Virus record (IMG/VR): IMGVR_UViG_3300004457_000067 | Coordinates: 1 to 40,994 of that record | Reading direction: 5' to 3' (one strand) | DNA length: 40,994 nucleotides | DNA from: a virus | Shown here: positions 7,804-14,732 of the stretch, piece after piece | How positions within the stretch are numbered: position 1 is the stretch's first letter | Layout: every line of letters starts with the position of its first letter | Notes under the pieces: generated by a model | What the model was told of the DNA's origin: nothing | Seen by the model: only the letters and a program-made list of their open reading frames with translations | The model's database searches: none | Position numbers and translations under genes: made by a program

Positions 7804-7983
7804 TTATATCCCATGTCTATTAAATAGATCAGCTGCATTACATGCTGACTGACTCCTGCAATTCCTGATATTATTCTGCCAAGTTACTTCGTCAGGCATC
7901 CAATTGAATTCAGGGCTAGGTGTTGTGTAAGTAGTTGAGTTACATCCTGTTAGAATTAACCCTAATAGTATTAGTCGTTTCAT
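7804..7983 (-). CDS. Small phage lipoprotein (59 aa)
   Basis: The protein starts MKRLILLGLILTGCNSTTYT. A two-residue basic head, a hydrophobic core and the lipobox LTGC (residues 11-14) make a clear class II signal peptide. The predicted mature protein is ~46 residues, starting at a lipidated Cys14 and containing two more cysteines (Cys42 and Cys48). No Lys/Arg stretch or membrane helix follows. A Shine-Dalgarno AGAGGA precedes the ATG at 7983 and a TTGATC-N16-TATAGT promoter lies upstream. Short phage lipoproteins include Rz1-type outer spanins and receptor-masking proteins such as T5 Llp; nothing seen here decides between these. It lacks the Pro richness typical of Rz1. The gene is apparently transcribed on its own, after a terminator for the gp55 operon. 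Confidence 0.75.
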   Translation of the reverse strand: MKRLILLGLILTGCNSTTYTTPSPEFNWMPDEVTWQNNIRNCRSQSACNAADLFNRHGI

Positions 7984-7999
7984 TTTTTATTCCTCTTAG

Positions 8000-8027
8000 A
8001 CTATACTATATTTACGCTCTAGATCAA
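8000..8027 (-). promoter_or_regulatory. Sigma70-type promoter of the lipoprotein gene
   Basis: On the minus strand TTGATC (8022-8027), a 16-base spacer and TATAGT (8000-8005). The 16-base spacing equals that of the two perfect promoters elsewhere in the window. The predicted start falls close to the ribosome site, so the leader would be only about 10 bases. Confidence 0.45.
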
Positions 8028-8073
8028 GCATTAGTTTTGTGTGTTACAATTAATAACATCTATAACAGTATAT

Positions 8074-8204
8074 AGACACTTCGTGTCTTATCTTACTACA
8101 TTCAATCGTTTCATTTCATGAAACTCATTCACTTGTAAGAAAGTTTTTTTAATTAAGAAGTTATCAAGAAAGTGGAGTCATAATTCACCTGTTGCCAGGT
8201 GAAT
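8074..8204. repeat. Cluster of three short-loop hairpins in the intergenic region
   Basis: Three perfect stems lie within 131 bases: AGACAC-ttc-GTGTCT (8074-8088), GTTTCAT-ttc-ATGAAAC (8108-8124) and ATTCACCTG-ttgc-CAGGTGAAT (8183-8204). Read on the minus strand the loops are GAA, GAA and GCAA; the last is a GNRA tetraloop and C-GAA-G loops are exceptionally stable in DNA. The cluster lies between the operon terminator (8205-8233) and the lipoprotein promoter. No gene is seen here. Possible roles are RNA processing or stability, or a single-strand DNA structure. Confidence 0.55.
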
Positions 8205-8233
8205 AAAAAAAAGATGTCATCAAGATGAGCATC
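8205..8233 (-). terminator. Intrinsic terminator of the gp55-gp47-gp46 operon
   Basis: On the minus strand GATG-C-TCAT-CTTG-ATGA-CATC forms an 8-bp stem with one bulged C (8213-8233), followed directly by eight T residues (8212-8205). This is the expected form of a Rho-independent terminator and lies past the last recognisable reading frame of the long minus-strand operon. Confidence 0.7.
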
Positions 8234-8238
8234 GCCAT

Positions 8239-8582
8239 TTATATCTCGGGTGCTATTAGGAACCGGTGAGCCTTCTGTCCCCATACACTACCGTCACTGT
8301 CTTTCGACCTCACGGAAATTTGTAAAACCTAGAATAATTTAGTTAAACAAATTTGCAGGTTGCTTTTTCTCATTGCCTGCATCATTTTAAAGCCATAACG
8401 TTGTTTTGCTTCTTTACGACTACAGTCCAGTATCTCGCACCGGGTGTTTCCATTGCCGGATTGTCAAAGACGACAGTTTTATAGGCCCTGTCGGGGCGGT
8501 GTAGTTCCTTATGTAAGGGTTCTGTAATTTGCCTGAATTCTGTTTTGACTTGGTGTCTGTGTGTGCCGTGTTCGATATATAG
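8239..8582 (-). pseudogene. Decayed or unconventional ORF downstream of the GIY-YIG gene
   Basis: No intact gene with a normal start is present, but the minus strand reads as protein in pieces. Directly after the GIY-YIG stop, in the same frame, 66 sense codons follow (8385-8582) up to a TGA at 8382-8384, including YKTVVFDNPAMETPGARYW. An overlapping frame then reads DCSRKEAKQRYGFKMMQAMR to a TAG near 8331, and the same frame continues with SDGSVWGQKAHRFLIAPEI to a TAA at 8239-8241. The pieces look like one gene of about 110 codons broken by a frameshift and stop codons. The base composition is richer in G+C than the neighbours, which suggests transfer. Alternatives are stop readthrough, a non-ATG start or sequencing error. 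Function not recognised. Confidence 0.4.
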
Positions 8583-9008
8583 TTATATCTTTTTAAGAGC
8601 TTCCCGGAGGATTTGTGAACCTCCTACTCTAACGTTTATTATACCATTATAATATTCGTCTGTCAAGAGAACTTTGCGATTAAATTGTTCTTCCGCTTCT
8701 AAGTAACTTGCAACGCCTCTACTTGGGCATATGTGCAATATCTCTCTTGTAAATTTATCTTCCCCAAGCTCTAAAACATCTGCTTGAAGATTATCTGAAC
8801 TGCCCCAATAAGTTTTCCAATCGCTTTCTTTAGTTCCTCGGCGTTTGTTCTTTTTACCTTTTAGTGGTGGCTTAGTTGTTTTAAATTTTGCTAACTTTTT
8901 GCCTATGTACTTTTTGTTGTTAGTTGTGTTTGTGATTAGGTATACGAATGCTTCGCAACCCTCAGGTAGCACATCTATTTTTTTGTTTTGGAAAGTCCAT
9001 TGCGACAT
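8583..9008 (-). CDS. GIY-YIG family endonuclease
   Basis: A 141-aa protein with the GIY-YIG nuclease core: AFVYLITNTTNNKKYIGKK (about residues 20-38) gives the two tyrosine motifs, followed by a basic insertion, KTYWGSS (about residues 66-72), a helix with Glu-Asp-Lys-Phe-Thr-Arg-Glu, the likely catalytic glutamate in YLEAEEQF (residues ~102-109) and a C-terminal YYNGIINVRVG. Free-standing GIY-YIG proteins in T4-like phages include the Seg homing endonucleases, but non-homing nucleases with the same fold exist. No DNA-binding NUMOD or zinc-finger module is visible, so homing is not shown. It starts 9 bases after the upstream gene and is co-transcribed with gp46/gp47. Its stop TAA is followed in frame by 66 more sense codons. 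Confidence 0.75.
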   Translation of the reverse strand: MSQWTFQNKKIDVLPEGCEAFVYLITNTTNNKKYIGKKLAKFKTTKPPLKGKKNKRRGTKESDWKTYWGSSDNLQADVLELGEDKFTREILHICPSRGVASYLEAEEQFNRKVLLTDEYYNGIINVRVGGSQILREALKKI

Positions 9009-9017
9009 AGTACATAG

Positions 9018-9803
9018 TTATCTACTGCTGATGCTATGTACGAACTTATATCGGCTAATCTTTTCTAAGTCAGGTTTTTGTGTAAGTTTACCTAACGCAA
9101 TATGTCCTATTGCTAACTTTGGGTCGTCAATTGCGTGTGGCAGTTTGTGTGCAACTTGCATACACCAACGCTTTACATGTTTTGTAACTGCTTTTGCATC
9201 AACACACTGGTCCGGTGCAAACCATGCAAGTAAATCGCTTTTAACTATGCTGGTGGGAATTATATGTTCTTGTGGAACATCTACATCATTGTCGTAGCAT
9301 ATTTCCATTATGTGTTTACCTACATGTGGGTAGTTCATGTACAAATGATTATCTAGTCTAGTAGGTGAGAACAATTCGTAATCACTGTCCTCTAGTGGCT
9401 GGGGTGCAGGTTCGCCAGTTGCTGTACTAATTAAGAAGCGTCTATTTTTATTGCCTGTTATATCTTCTAAATGATGTAAGTGATAGTTAAACATACTGAG
9501 CCACTCTCGCAACTCACCTGTCTCGGCGTGTACATGATCTGGAAAGTTTTCGTGTAGTCTATTTAGATCATCACTGCCTGTGAATATTTCAGGCTTGATG
9601 CGTTGGATGTTGTCTATGCTGTGATTTAAGTTTGCTTGTACTTCTGCTATTGTTTCGCCCCAGTTATAAAACTGAGTACGACTTACAAACTCGTAATTGT
9701 TATCTTTGTAGTTGTTCCAAATTACTTCAGCAACACGGTTGTTAAATAGTTCGTATGTGAGTGTGTACTCTGCATCACGGCCTAGGTGTATGTCAATCCA
9801 CAT
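9018..9803 (-). CDS. Conserved-looking hypothetical protein after gp46 (261 aa)
   Basis: A 261-aa soluble protein with no signal peptide or membrane segment; I do not recognise the family. It is rich in His, Trp, Tyr and Asn. A His-rich stretch around residues 88-115 (HVHAETGELREW and NYHLHHLED) could bind metal, but no known active-site pattern is apparent. The start ATG lies inside the last codons of gp46, an 11-base overlap, so translation is coupled. The position in the operon with the gp46/gp47 nuclease suggests a role in recombination or replication, but that is only context. The GIY-YIG gene follows after 9 bases. Confidence 0.75.
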   Translation of the reverse strand: MWIDIHLGRDAEYTLTYELFNNRVAEVIWNNYKDNNYEFVSRTQFYNWGETIAEVQANLNHSIDNIQRIKPEIFTGSDDLNRLHENFPDHVHAETGELREWLSMFNYHLHHLEDITGNKNRRFLISTATGEPAPQPLEDSDYELFSPTRLDNHLYMNYPHVGKHIMEICYDNDVDVPQEHIIPTSIVKSDLLAWFAPDQCVDAKAVTKHVKRWCMQVAHKLPHAIDDPKLAIGHIALGKLTQKPDLEKISRYKFVHSISSR

Positions 9804-11556
9804 ATTCGGTGTCAGTGTTGTACATAGTGAATCCGCCTTCCTTGACCACTGTTAGTACATTATTCACTCTACCTACTAGTTCTTCTTTGTGTGAGATAAG
9901 GAAAATGTTCTTACCTTGTTCCCTATTCATCTTCTTAAGGATGGCTAAGGCGTTCTCTACACCCATTGTATCCATGCCTGAGTCTATTAATTCATCGATA
10001 CACATTAGGTTCATAGGTGCATTTAAACTCTCATACATGTCTCTAAATGCCCAAGATAAGCCCAAAATAAGTCGATTACGTTCGCCTCTACTTAGATTAT
10101 CAAAGTCTAAGTCGCGTCCGTACTCTGTTATTTCGACGTTTAAATCGTTCGCAAATTTTACATCATGCGGCAAACCTAACTTATCTAAGTACCATGCTAA
10201 CCTATGATTTAAGTACGCAATGTTCTGATCAATAATCTTTTTACGGATAAAACTATCTTTGCTTGTTAGCAATTTGTACAAGAACTCTTGGTGCTCTTTT
10301 AAGAATGTAAGTTCGTTGATTAAGTCAAAACTAACTTCCTGTAAGCCTGTTTCTCTAAGTAAGTCTATTTGATCAATGTACGGATTTGGTTCATCTAATT
10401 TAGTTTCGTATTGTGATGCTAACGACTCTAAATTATGTTTGTGTTCGTATGCCTCTTCGGCAGTTTTATAAAATGTAGTTAGTGTTGAAGGAACAACAAT
10501 GTCTTCGAGTGCTTCTGTTAGCTCAGTTAGTTTACCTTCAGTAGTGGAAGTGTATTCTTTCTCTTCTACTATTTTGCTCTCTAACTCTTTAGTATACGAT
10601 TCGTGTGTGCTTAAATGTGCTGTGCCTTGTTCACATGTAGGGCATACACCTTCTTGTGCTTTTACTAAATTAGCTTCTAACTCTATAAGCCTATCGTTAC
10701 TACGATTATAACTTGTTGTTAAACTTTTTAATTCTTTTGTGATAGTGTTAACTAGATCTTGTTCCTCTTTGGCTTTAACATTTTGTTTGAAAGATGCAAT
10801 TTCAGTCTCAACATCAAGTTCACCTAGTGTAGTAATTGCTGTTTCTAAGTCTTTTACTTTAGTGTTGTGTGTGGCGTCCCATGCTTTTTTACGACTTTCA
10901 ATCTCAGAAATGTTTTTCTCTATACGCTCGTTGCTGTCTTTAACTGCATTAATTCTTAATTCTTCTTCCTTAATACTATCGCGAGTAAACTTAGTTTTCT
11001 CTTTGAGCTGTTCTGCCTTAGCACTTAGATCAGTAATACCTAATAACTGCTCGATCATGTCTCGCTGATCGTTTGTTTTCATACTGAGGAAAGGTTCGCT
11101 GTATGTGTTTAGTGCAACTAAATGCTTAAACATATTATGCGGAAAGCCGATAATCTTTTCAATCTCTTTTTGTGTCTCTCTACTATCGCCTTGTTGTTCT
11201 TCTTTTACAGTATCTTCGCCGTTAACTAAAAACTTTAACACATTAGGCCTGCGGCCACGTTCGATACGATACTCAACACCCTTAGATTCAAACTCTACAG
11301 TTGTCATCATGCCTTTAGCATTTGTTTTATTGATTAAGTTATCACGTCGAATGTTAGTAAGTGCTTCACCATACAATGCATAACTTAATGCATTAATAAT
11401 AGTAGTCTTACCTGTGCCGTTTCTGCTACCATCACCGCCCATGTCTAAGTTATGACCTAGAACAAGAGTAAGTTGACAGTTATCAAAATTAACGGCCTGT
11501 GTGTTGTTACCCACACTCATAAAGTTACGGGCTGATACATTTTTAATCTTTAGCAT
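9793..11556 (-). CDS. 46: Recombination nuclease ATPase subunit gp46 (Rad50/SbcC family)
   Basis: A 587-aa SMC-like ATPase. The Walker A motif is SRNGTGKTT (Lys50). Residues ~180-440 are coiled coil interrupted by a zinc hook CPTC (305-308). The ABC signature LSRGE is at 488-492, Walker B LMCIDE at 517-522 and the H-loop histidine at 556. With gp47 it forms the Mre11-Rad50-like complex that resects DNA ends for recombination-dependent replication and breaks down host DNA in T4-like phages. T4 gp46 is 560 aa, so the length is normal. The ATG lies just past the gp47 stop, with no room for an intergenic signal, and the 3' end overlaps the next gene by 11 bases. All ATPase motifs are intact, so the protein should be active. 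Confidence 0.96.
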   Translation of the reverse strand: MLKIKNVSARNFMSVGNNTQAVNFDNCQLTLVLGHNLDMGGDGSRNGTGKTTIINALSYALYGEALTNIRRDNLINKTNAKGMMTTVEFESKGVEYRIERGRRPNVLKFLVNGEDTVKEEQQGDSRETQKEIEKIIGFPHNMFKHLVALNTYSEPFLSMKTNDQRDMIEQLLGITDLSAKAEQLKEKTKFTRDSIKEEELRINAVKDSNERIEKNISEIESRKKAWDATHNTKVKDLETAITTLGELDVETEIASFKQNVKAKEEQDLVNTITKELKSLTTSYNRSNDRLIELEANLVKAQEGVCPTCEQGTAHLSTHESYTKELESKIVEEKEYTSTTEGKLTELTEALEDIVVPSTLTTFYKTAEEAYEHKHNLESLASQYETKLDEPNPYIDQIDLLRETGLQEVSFDLINELTFLKEHQEFLYKLLTSKDSFIRKKIIDQNIAYLNHRLAWYLDKLGLPHDVKFANDLNVEITEYGRDLDFDNLSRGERNRLILGLSWAFRDMYESLNAPMNLMCIDELIDSGMDTMGVENALAILKKMNREQGKNIFLISHKEELVGRVNNVLTVVKEGGFTMYNTDTEYVD

Positions 11557-11557
11557 A

Positions 11558-12574
11558 CTAAATTTCTAACTCGTTATAAATGTCAATTAATTTTTGTCTT
11601 TCGATTGTGCTTGATTCAATTGTGTCTAATTGCTGTAGTACTATTTGATCTACGCTTTCAAACTTTATTTCACTACCTTCAAATTCCTGTTCCTCTTCTT
11701 TGATAGGAATAAGTTGTAGTTCTCTTACACCATATTGTTCAGCAAACTTTTCTTTAATAAAAGTTGCTTCTTCGTATGATATACCAATATCTAATTTTAC
11801 ACGAGCATAGGTGTACTTGTCAAGTAAATTTTCGTGATTGTCTAATAGTTGTTTAAGAGTAAACACTCTGTACTTAGGGCACTCAGTCCAGTTTACATAT
11901 ATAGGCTCTTCTCCCCAAGTAAGGAACATAGCACCACGCTCATCGTCTTGTGCATCTGCATAGTTATGTGGGAAAGCATTACCTAAGTAATGTATGTTAT
12001 TTTTAAATTGTCTTTTGTGAAAGTGACCACTAAACACTAGTTCTGGTCCACTAAGCATTTTATCATTGATACCACCATGGTCCGGCATCTCTACCATTGC
12101 GTTCATTTTAAAGTAAGGTAATTCAAAATGCCCAAACATGTACTTACACTTCATCTTAGAAACAGTTTTGTAATCGTCGCCTACTAACCATGGAACAATA
12201 GCAACATCATCTTTTTCAAACATGTCGTCTACCATAACAAAGTTAGATAAGTCACGAGCAAACTCGATACTGTTCATATCTCTTTTGTCTCTATAGTAGA
12301 GGTCGTGATTACCTGTTATAAAATATACTGTTTCAAAGTTGTCATTTAACTTTTTAAGATCTTGTACAGTTGCATTCATTGTTGCAACATTAATACTTGA
12401 TCTATGATGCATCCAGTCGCCTAAGAAAATACATGTTTCTGCATTCCTTGCTTTTGCTTCTGCAATAAACCAATCTATATATCGGTGGCAGTCATCTAAG
12501 TGTAGACGACTATTTTGTTTTAGCCCGTAATGTATATCCGTAAAACAGGCCGCTGTTTTAAACAACTGACTCAT
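11558..12574 (-). CDS. 47: Recombination nuclease gp47 (Mre11/SbcD family)
   Basis: A 338-aa calcineurin-like phosphoesterase. The metal-binding motifs are all present in order: Asp13-x-His15 (FTDIHYG), GD-x-x-H (LGDWMHH, Asp53), GNHD (88-91), GHF (148-150) and GHFH (183-186). The C-terminal ~120 residues form the capping and gp46-binding region. T4 gp47 is 339 aa, nearly the same length. It is the nuclease partner of the downstream gp46 ATPase. Its ATG lies 6 bases after the gp55 stop, and its own stop is one base from the gp46 start, so gp55, gp47 and gp46 are made from one message and probably coupled. Confidence 0.96.
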   Translation of the reverse strand: MSQLFKTAACFTDIHYGLKQNSRLHLDDCHRYIDWFIAEAKARNAETCIFLGDWMHHRSSINVATMNATVQDLKKLNDNFETVYFITGNHDLYYRDKRDMNSIEFARDLSNFVMVDDMFEKDDVAIVPWLVGDDYKTVSKMKCKYMFGHFELPYFKMNAMVEMPDHGGINDKMLSGPELVFSGHFHKRQFKNNIHYLGNAFPHNYADAQDDERGAMFLTWGEEPIYVNWTECPKYRVFTLKQLLDNHENLLDKYTYARVKLDIGISYEEATFIKEKFAEQYGVRELQLIPIKEEEQEFEGSEIKFESVDQIVLQQLDTIESSTIERQKLIDIYNELEI

Positions 12575-12580
12575 AAAAAA

Positions 12581-13456
12581 TTACTCTGGTGTATTTTCTT
12601 GTTCTGCTGCCGTTTCGGCTGCATCTCTTAAATTACGAATTTCTTCTTCATGTTTAATTTGTCTACTGAAACTAGGCATGTGTCCTTGGTCAATTAATAT
12701 GTCATCTCTAATGTTTTGGTTACGCTTCTCAATGTTTAACACTCTTGTGAAACTGTTATTAACAACCGCAGTGTAATATGCAAATGGATTGTCTGACTTA
12801 GATTCGTTAAACTGTAAACCAATTTGCGATAACTGTACTAATGCTTGTCCACGCATTTCGTCTACATATGTATAACCACGCCAGTTTGCTCTATGTGAAT
12901 AACGCTCTACTAGTTTTAAGAACATAGTTCCTAGTTTGTTTGTAATTCTTCCGTGATCAACACAAAACTGTCCGTTGCTTAAACTCCCTTCCCAATGACT
13001 ACGAACAACTTCTTTTAACTCTGTGCCTTGATAAGCATAATGCTTGAATGCTGGAAAGTTTACTTTTGCTCTCTCGTCTGCAGGTGTTTTAGGATTTTTC
13101 TTCCTGCCTGGTTCTAATGGAATATGGTCCATATTCATAACACGGAAAACTAATTCGTCTAGATCAAACGAATCAGGATCTACTGCAAACTCTTTTTGCT
13201 TTGGCTTATTTTTATAATCAGCTCTGTCATGGGTGGACATTGCTACAGCATATGCTTCACTTTGTATTTTGTTTGCTTTGTTTAATCTTGCTTGGTTAAT
13301 TACAGTATCGTTGATCTCGTTGAGGTCTCCCACTATAACATCATAATTATTATACTTTTCATCGGATACTTGACAGTAAGTGAGTTTACTACTGTTAATC
13401 TCCTTAAGAATATCCTTGTTATTTAAATAATTTACTGGTGCTGGTTTTTTAATCAT
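12581..13456 (-). CDS. 55: Late-transcription sigma factor gp55
   Basis: A 291-aa protein whose C-terminal half carries the gp55 hallmark of a minimal sigma70 region 2: RGQALVQLSQIGLQFNESKS followed by DNPFAYYTAVVNNSFTRVLN (together ~residues 203-245). In T4, gp55 binds host RNA polymerase core and recognises the late -10-like element TATAAATA, with gp33 and the sliding clamp gp45. T4 gp55 is 185 aa; the extra ~100 residues here are N-terminal and of unknown role. The gene has two promoters in tandem: a perfect TTGACA/TATAAT close to the gene and a GATAAATA further upstream, so it may be expressed early and then amplify itself. It leads the operon with gp47 and gp46. Confidence 0.88.
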   Translation of the reverse strand: MIKKPAPVNYLNNKDILKEINSSKLTYCQVSDEKYNNYDVIVGDLNEINDTVINQARLNKANKIQSEAYAVAMSTHDRADYKNKPKQKEFAVDPDSFDLDELVFRVMNMDHIPLEPGRKKNPKTPADERAKVNFPAFKHYAYQGTELKEVVRSHWEGSLSNGQFCVDHGRITNKLGTMFLKLVERYSHRANWRGYTYVDEMRGQALVQLSQIGLQFNESKSDNPFAYYTAVVNNSFTRVLNIEKRNQNIRDDILIDQGHMPSFSRQIKHEEEIRNLRDAAETAAEQENTPE

Positions 13457-13485
13457 ATGCTGGTGTGTCCTGTAGTTTTGTATGT

Positions 13486-13513
13486 ATTATACACTTCTAA
13501 TTAACTTTGTCAA
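13486..13513 (-). promoter_or_regulatory. Consensus sigma70 promoter of the gp55 operon
   Basis: TTGACA (13508-13513) and TATAAT (13486-13491) on the minus strand, with a 16-base spacer. Both hexamers match the bacterial consensus perfectly. It should be recognised by the unmodified host polymerase and serve as an early promoter for gp55, gp47 and gp46. Confidence 0.85.
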
Positions 13514-13568
13514 TCAAATATGCCTGTATACTGGAAATTCTGGCATATTTTAAACTTTAACTATGTAG

Positions 13569-13576
13569 TATTTATC
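13569..13576 (-). promoter_or_regulatory. Second, late-type promoter upstream of gp55
   Basis: GATAAATAC on the minus strand, with a predicted start near 13563 and a leader of about 107 bases that contains the early promoter. It is back-to-back with the plus-strand late promoter at 13612; both lie against the same AT-rich segment. Confidence 0.65.
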
Positions 13577-13611
13577 TGTGCCCAATCATTAAAACTATAT
13601 TTTATGATTCC

Positions 13612-13619
13612 GATAAATA
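13612..13619 (+). promoter_or_regulatory. Late promoter of the gp48-gp53-hub-gp5 operon, with upstream element
   Basis: GATAAATAG on the plus strand. CATTAAAACT begins at 13587, exactly 25 bases upstream. By T4 geometry the transcript starts at 13625, leaving a 13-base leader that still holds the ribosome site AGGAG. Confidence 0.8.
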
Positions 13620-13637
13620 GTAACATAGGAGATTATT

Positions 13638-14432
13638 ATGAGCAATAGTTATTTAGGAAGCGGATCACTTGGAGGCCTATCAAAAGGTATAAGTTCTGCT
13701 GGTTACTTAAAGAATTTAGCAGAAGACTTAAACAATATTGCAGGCTTTGAATCAGACCTAGGTTCGCAACAAGGTATTACTACTAATCTTGATTGGAGAG
13801 CTAGACTTCGACCTAAGAATGGTGGACAAGATTTATTTTGGCGTGGCGCCGATCCTGAGGCTGGACCAGGCACAGATTACTTATTAAAGCCTTTGTTTGA
13901 AGCAGGCGGCATGGTTTGGCAGTACACACCGGATATTTTAGTTAGTGCTCAGGTAAATTATAACCAAACAGATTTCCATGGACAAAACTATCCTGTAATG
14001 ACTTACAAGAATACAATACCACCTGCAATTCCGATAACGTCAGACTTTAGTGCTAACACAGTGCCCGAAGCAAGGTATTTGTTAGCAGTTATGCATTTTT
14101 GTAAAGTTGCAACAAAATCATTCGGTGGAGATGCAGCAGTAGCAAGTGGTTTCTATGGCACACCACCTCCTGTGTTATTGTTTGAATATTTAGGCTCCCA
14201 TGGCTTTAACAAGGTACCGGTTGTGGTAACATCATACAGTATGAACTTACCTGCAGATGTAGACTATGTGCCAGTAGCAACGGCTGTTAACGGCGGCGAA
14301 ACAACTTATGTGCCTACAATGTGTAACTTCCAGATTAACTTACAACCAACATATACTCCTCACAAATTGCGTAAGAGATTTGATTTACAACGATTTACTA
14401 CAGGTAAAAATTATAAAGATGGATTTGTATAA
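13638..14432 (+). CDS. Baseplate tail-tube cap / junction protein, gp48-like
   Basis: A 264-aa protein, no signal peptide, with a Gly/Ser-rich N terminus and a beta-rich body (WRARLRPKNGGQDLFWRG near residues 53-70, then VWQYTPDILVSAQVNYNQTD at 93-112). The pattern of a tube-like domain that starts with an external description of a substrate-like surface and ends in a basic tail fits gp48/gp54, the proteins that join the T4 baseplate to the tail tube. Order with gp53 and the hub genes supports this. T4 gp48 is 364 aa, so this is shorter, and gp54 cannot be excluded. AGGAG lies 7 bases before the ATG. The stop overlaps the next start (TAATG). Confidence 0.55.
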   Translation: MSNSYLGSGSLGGLSKGISSAGYLKNLAEDLNNIAGFESDLGSQQGITTNLDWRARLRPKNGGQDLFWRGADPEAGPGTDYLLKPLFEAGGMVWQYTPDILVSAQVNYNQTDFHGQNYPVMTYKNTIPPAIPITSDFSANTVPEARYLLAVMHFCKVATKSFGGDAAVASGFYGTPPPVLLFEYLGSHGFNKVPVVVTSYSMNLPADVDYVPVATAVNGGETTYVPTMCNFQINLQPTYTPHKLRKRFDLQRFTTGKNYKDGFV

Positions 14433-14731
14433 TGGCTAAATTTCATAGAAGCGATAGTTTTTTAAAGTCAACCGGTGTGTATGACATATTTTTAGATGTA
14501 AGTAAATTACCTTCGGTACCTAAACTACCATCTGATGATACATACATTGTTGAAGCAAAATATGTTAATAGGTTAGACTTGTTAGCATATGACAAATATG
14601 GTTCTTCGAGGTTATGGTGGATAATTGCTTTAAGAAACATAGATACAATTAAAGATCCAAGCAGAGATGTAACAGCAGGATTAGAAATTTACTTACCTAG
14701 TAAAAACACAGCAGAAACACTAGCAGGCTAA
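14432..14731 (+). CDS. 53: Baseplate wedge protein gp53
   Basis: A 99-aa protein. The conserved gp53 core reads YVNRLDLLAYDKYGSSRLWW (residues ~43-62), followed by ALRN, the DP, and the closing AG-x-x-IYLP (residues ~82-90). It is a LysM-like fold in which the phrases for polymer disk contacts are kept. T4 gp53 is 196 aa and clamps adjacent wedges together and to the hub; here only the core domain is present. The start overlaps the gp48-like stop by one base, and the next gene begins two bases after its stop, so translation is coupled through the operon. Confidence 0.85.
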   Translation: MAKFHRSDSFLKSTGVYDIFLDVSKLPSVPKLPSDDTYIVEAKYVNRLDLLAYDKYGSSRLWWIIALRNIDTIKDPSRDVTAGLEIYLPSKNTAETLAG

Positions 14732-14732
14732 T

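Noticed and set aside
8183-8204. 9-bp hairpin as an intrinsic terminator
   Set aside because: The run next to it is A on the plus strand after the stem, and T before the stem on the minus strand, so it has the wrong polarity in both directions. The real minus-strand terminator is at 8205-8233.
9018-9803. Metal-dependent hydrolase for the 261-aa protein, based on its His-rich stretch
   Set aside because: The histidines do not match a known catalytic pattern that I can name, so no function is assigned.
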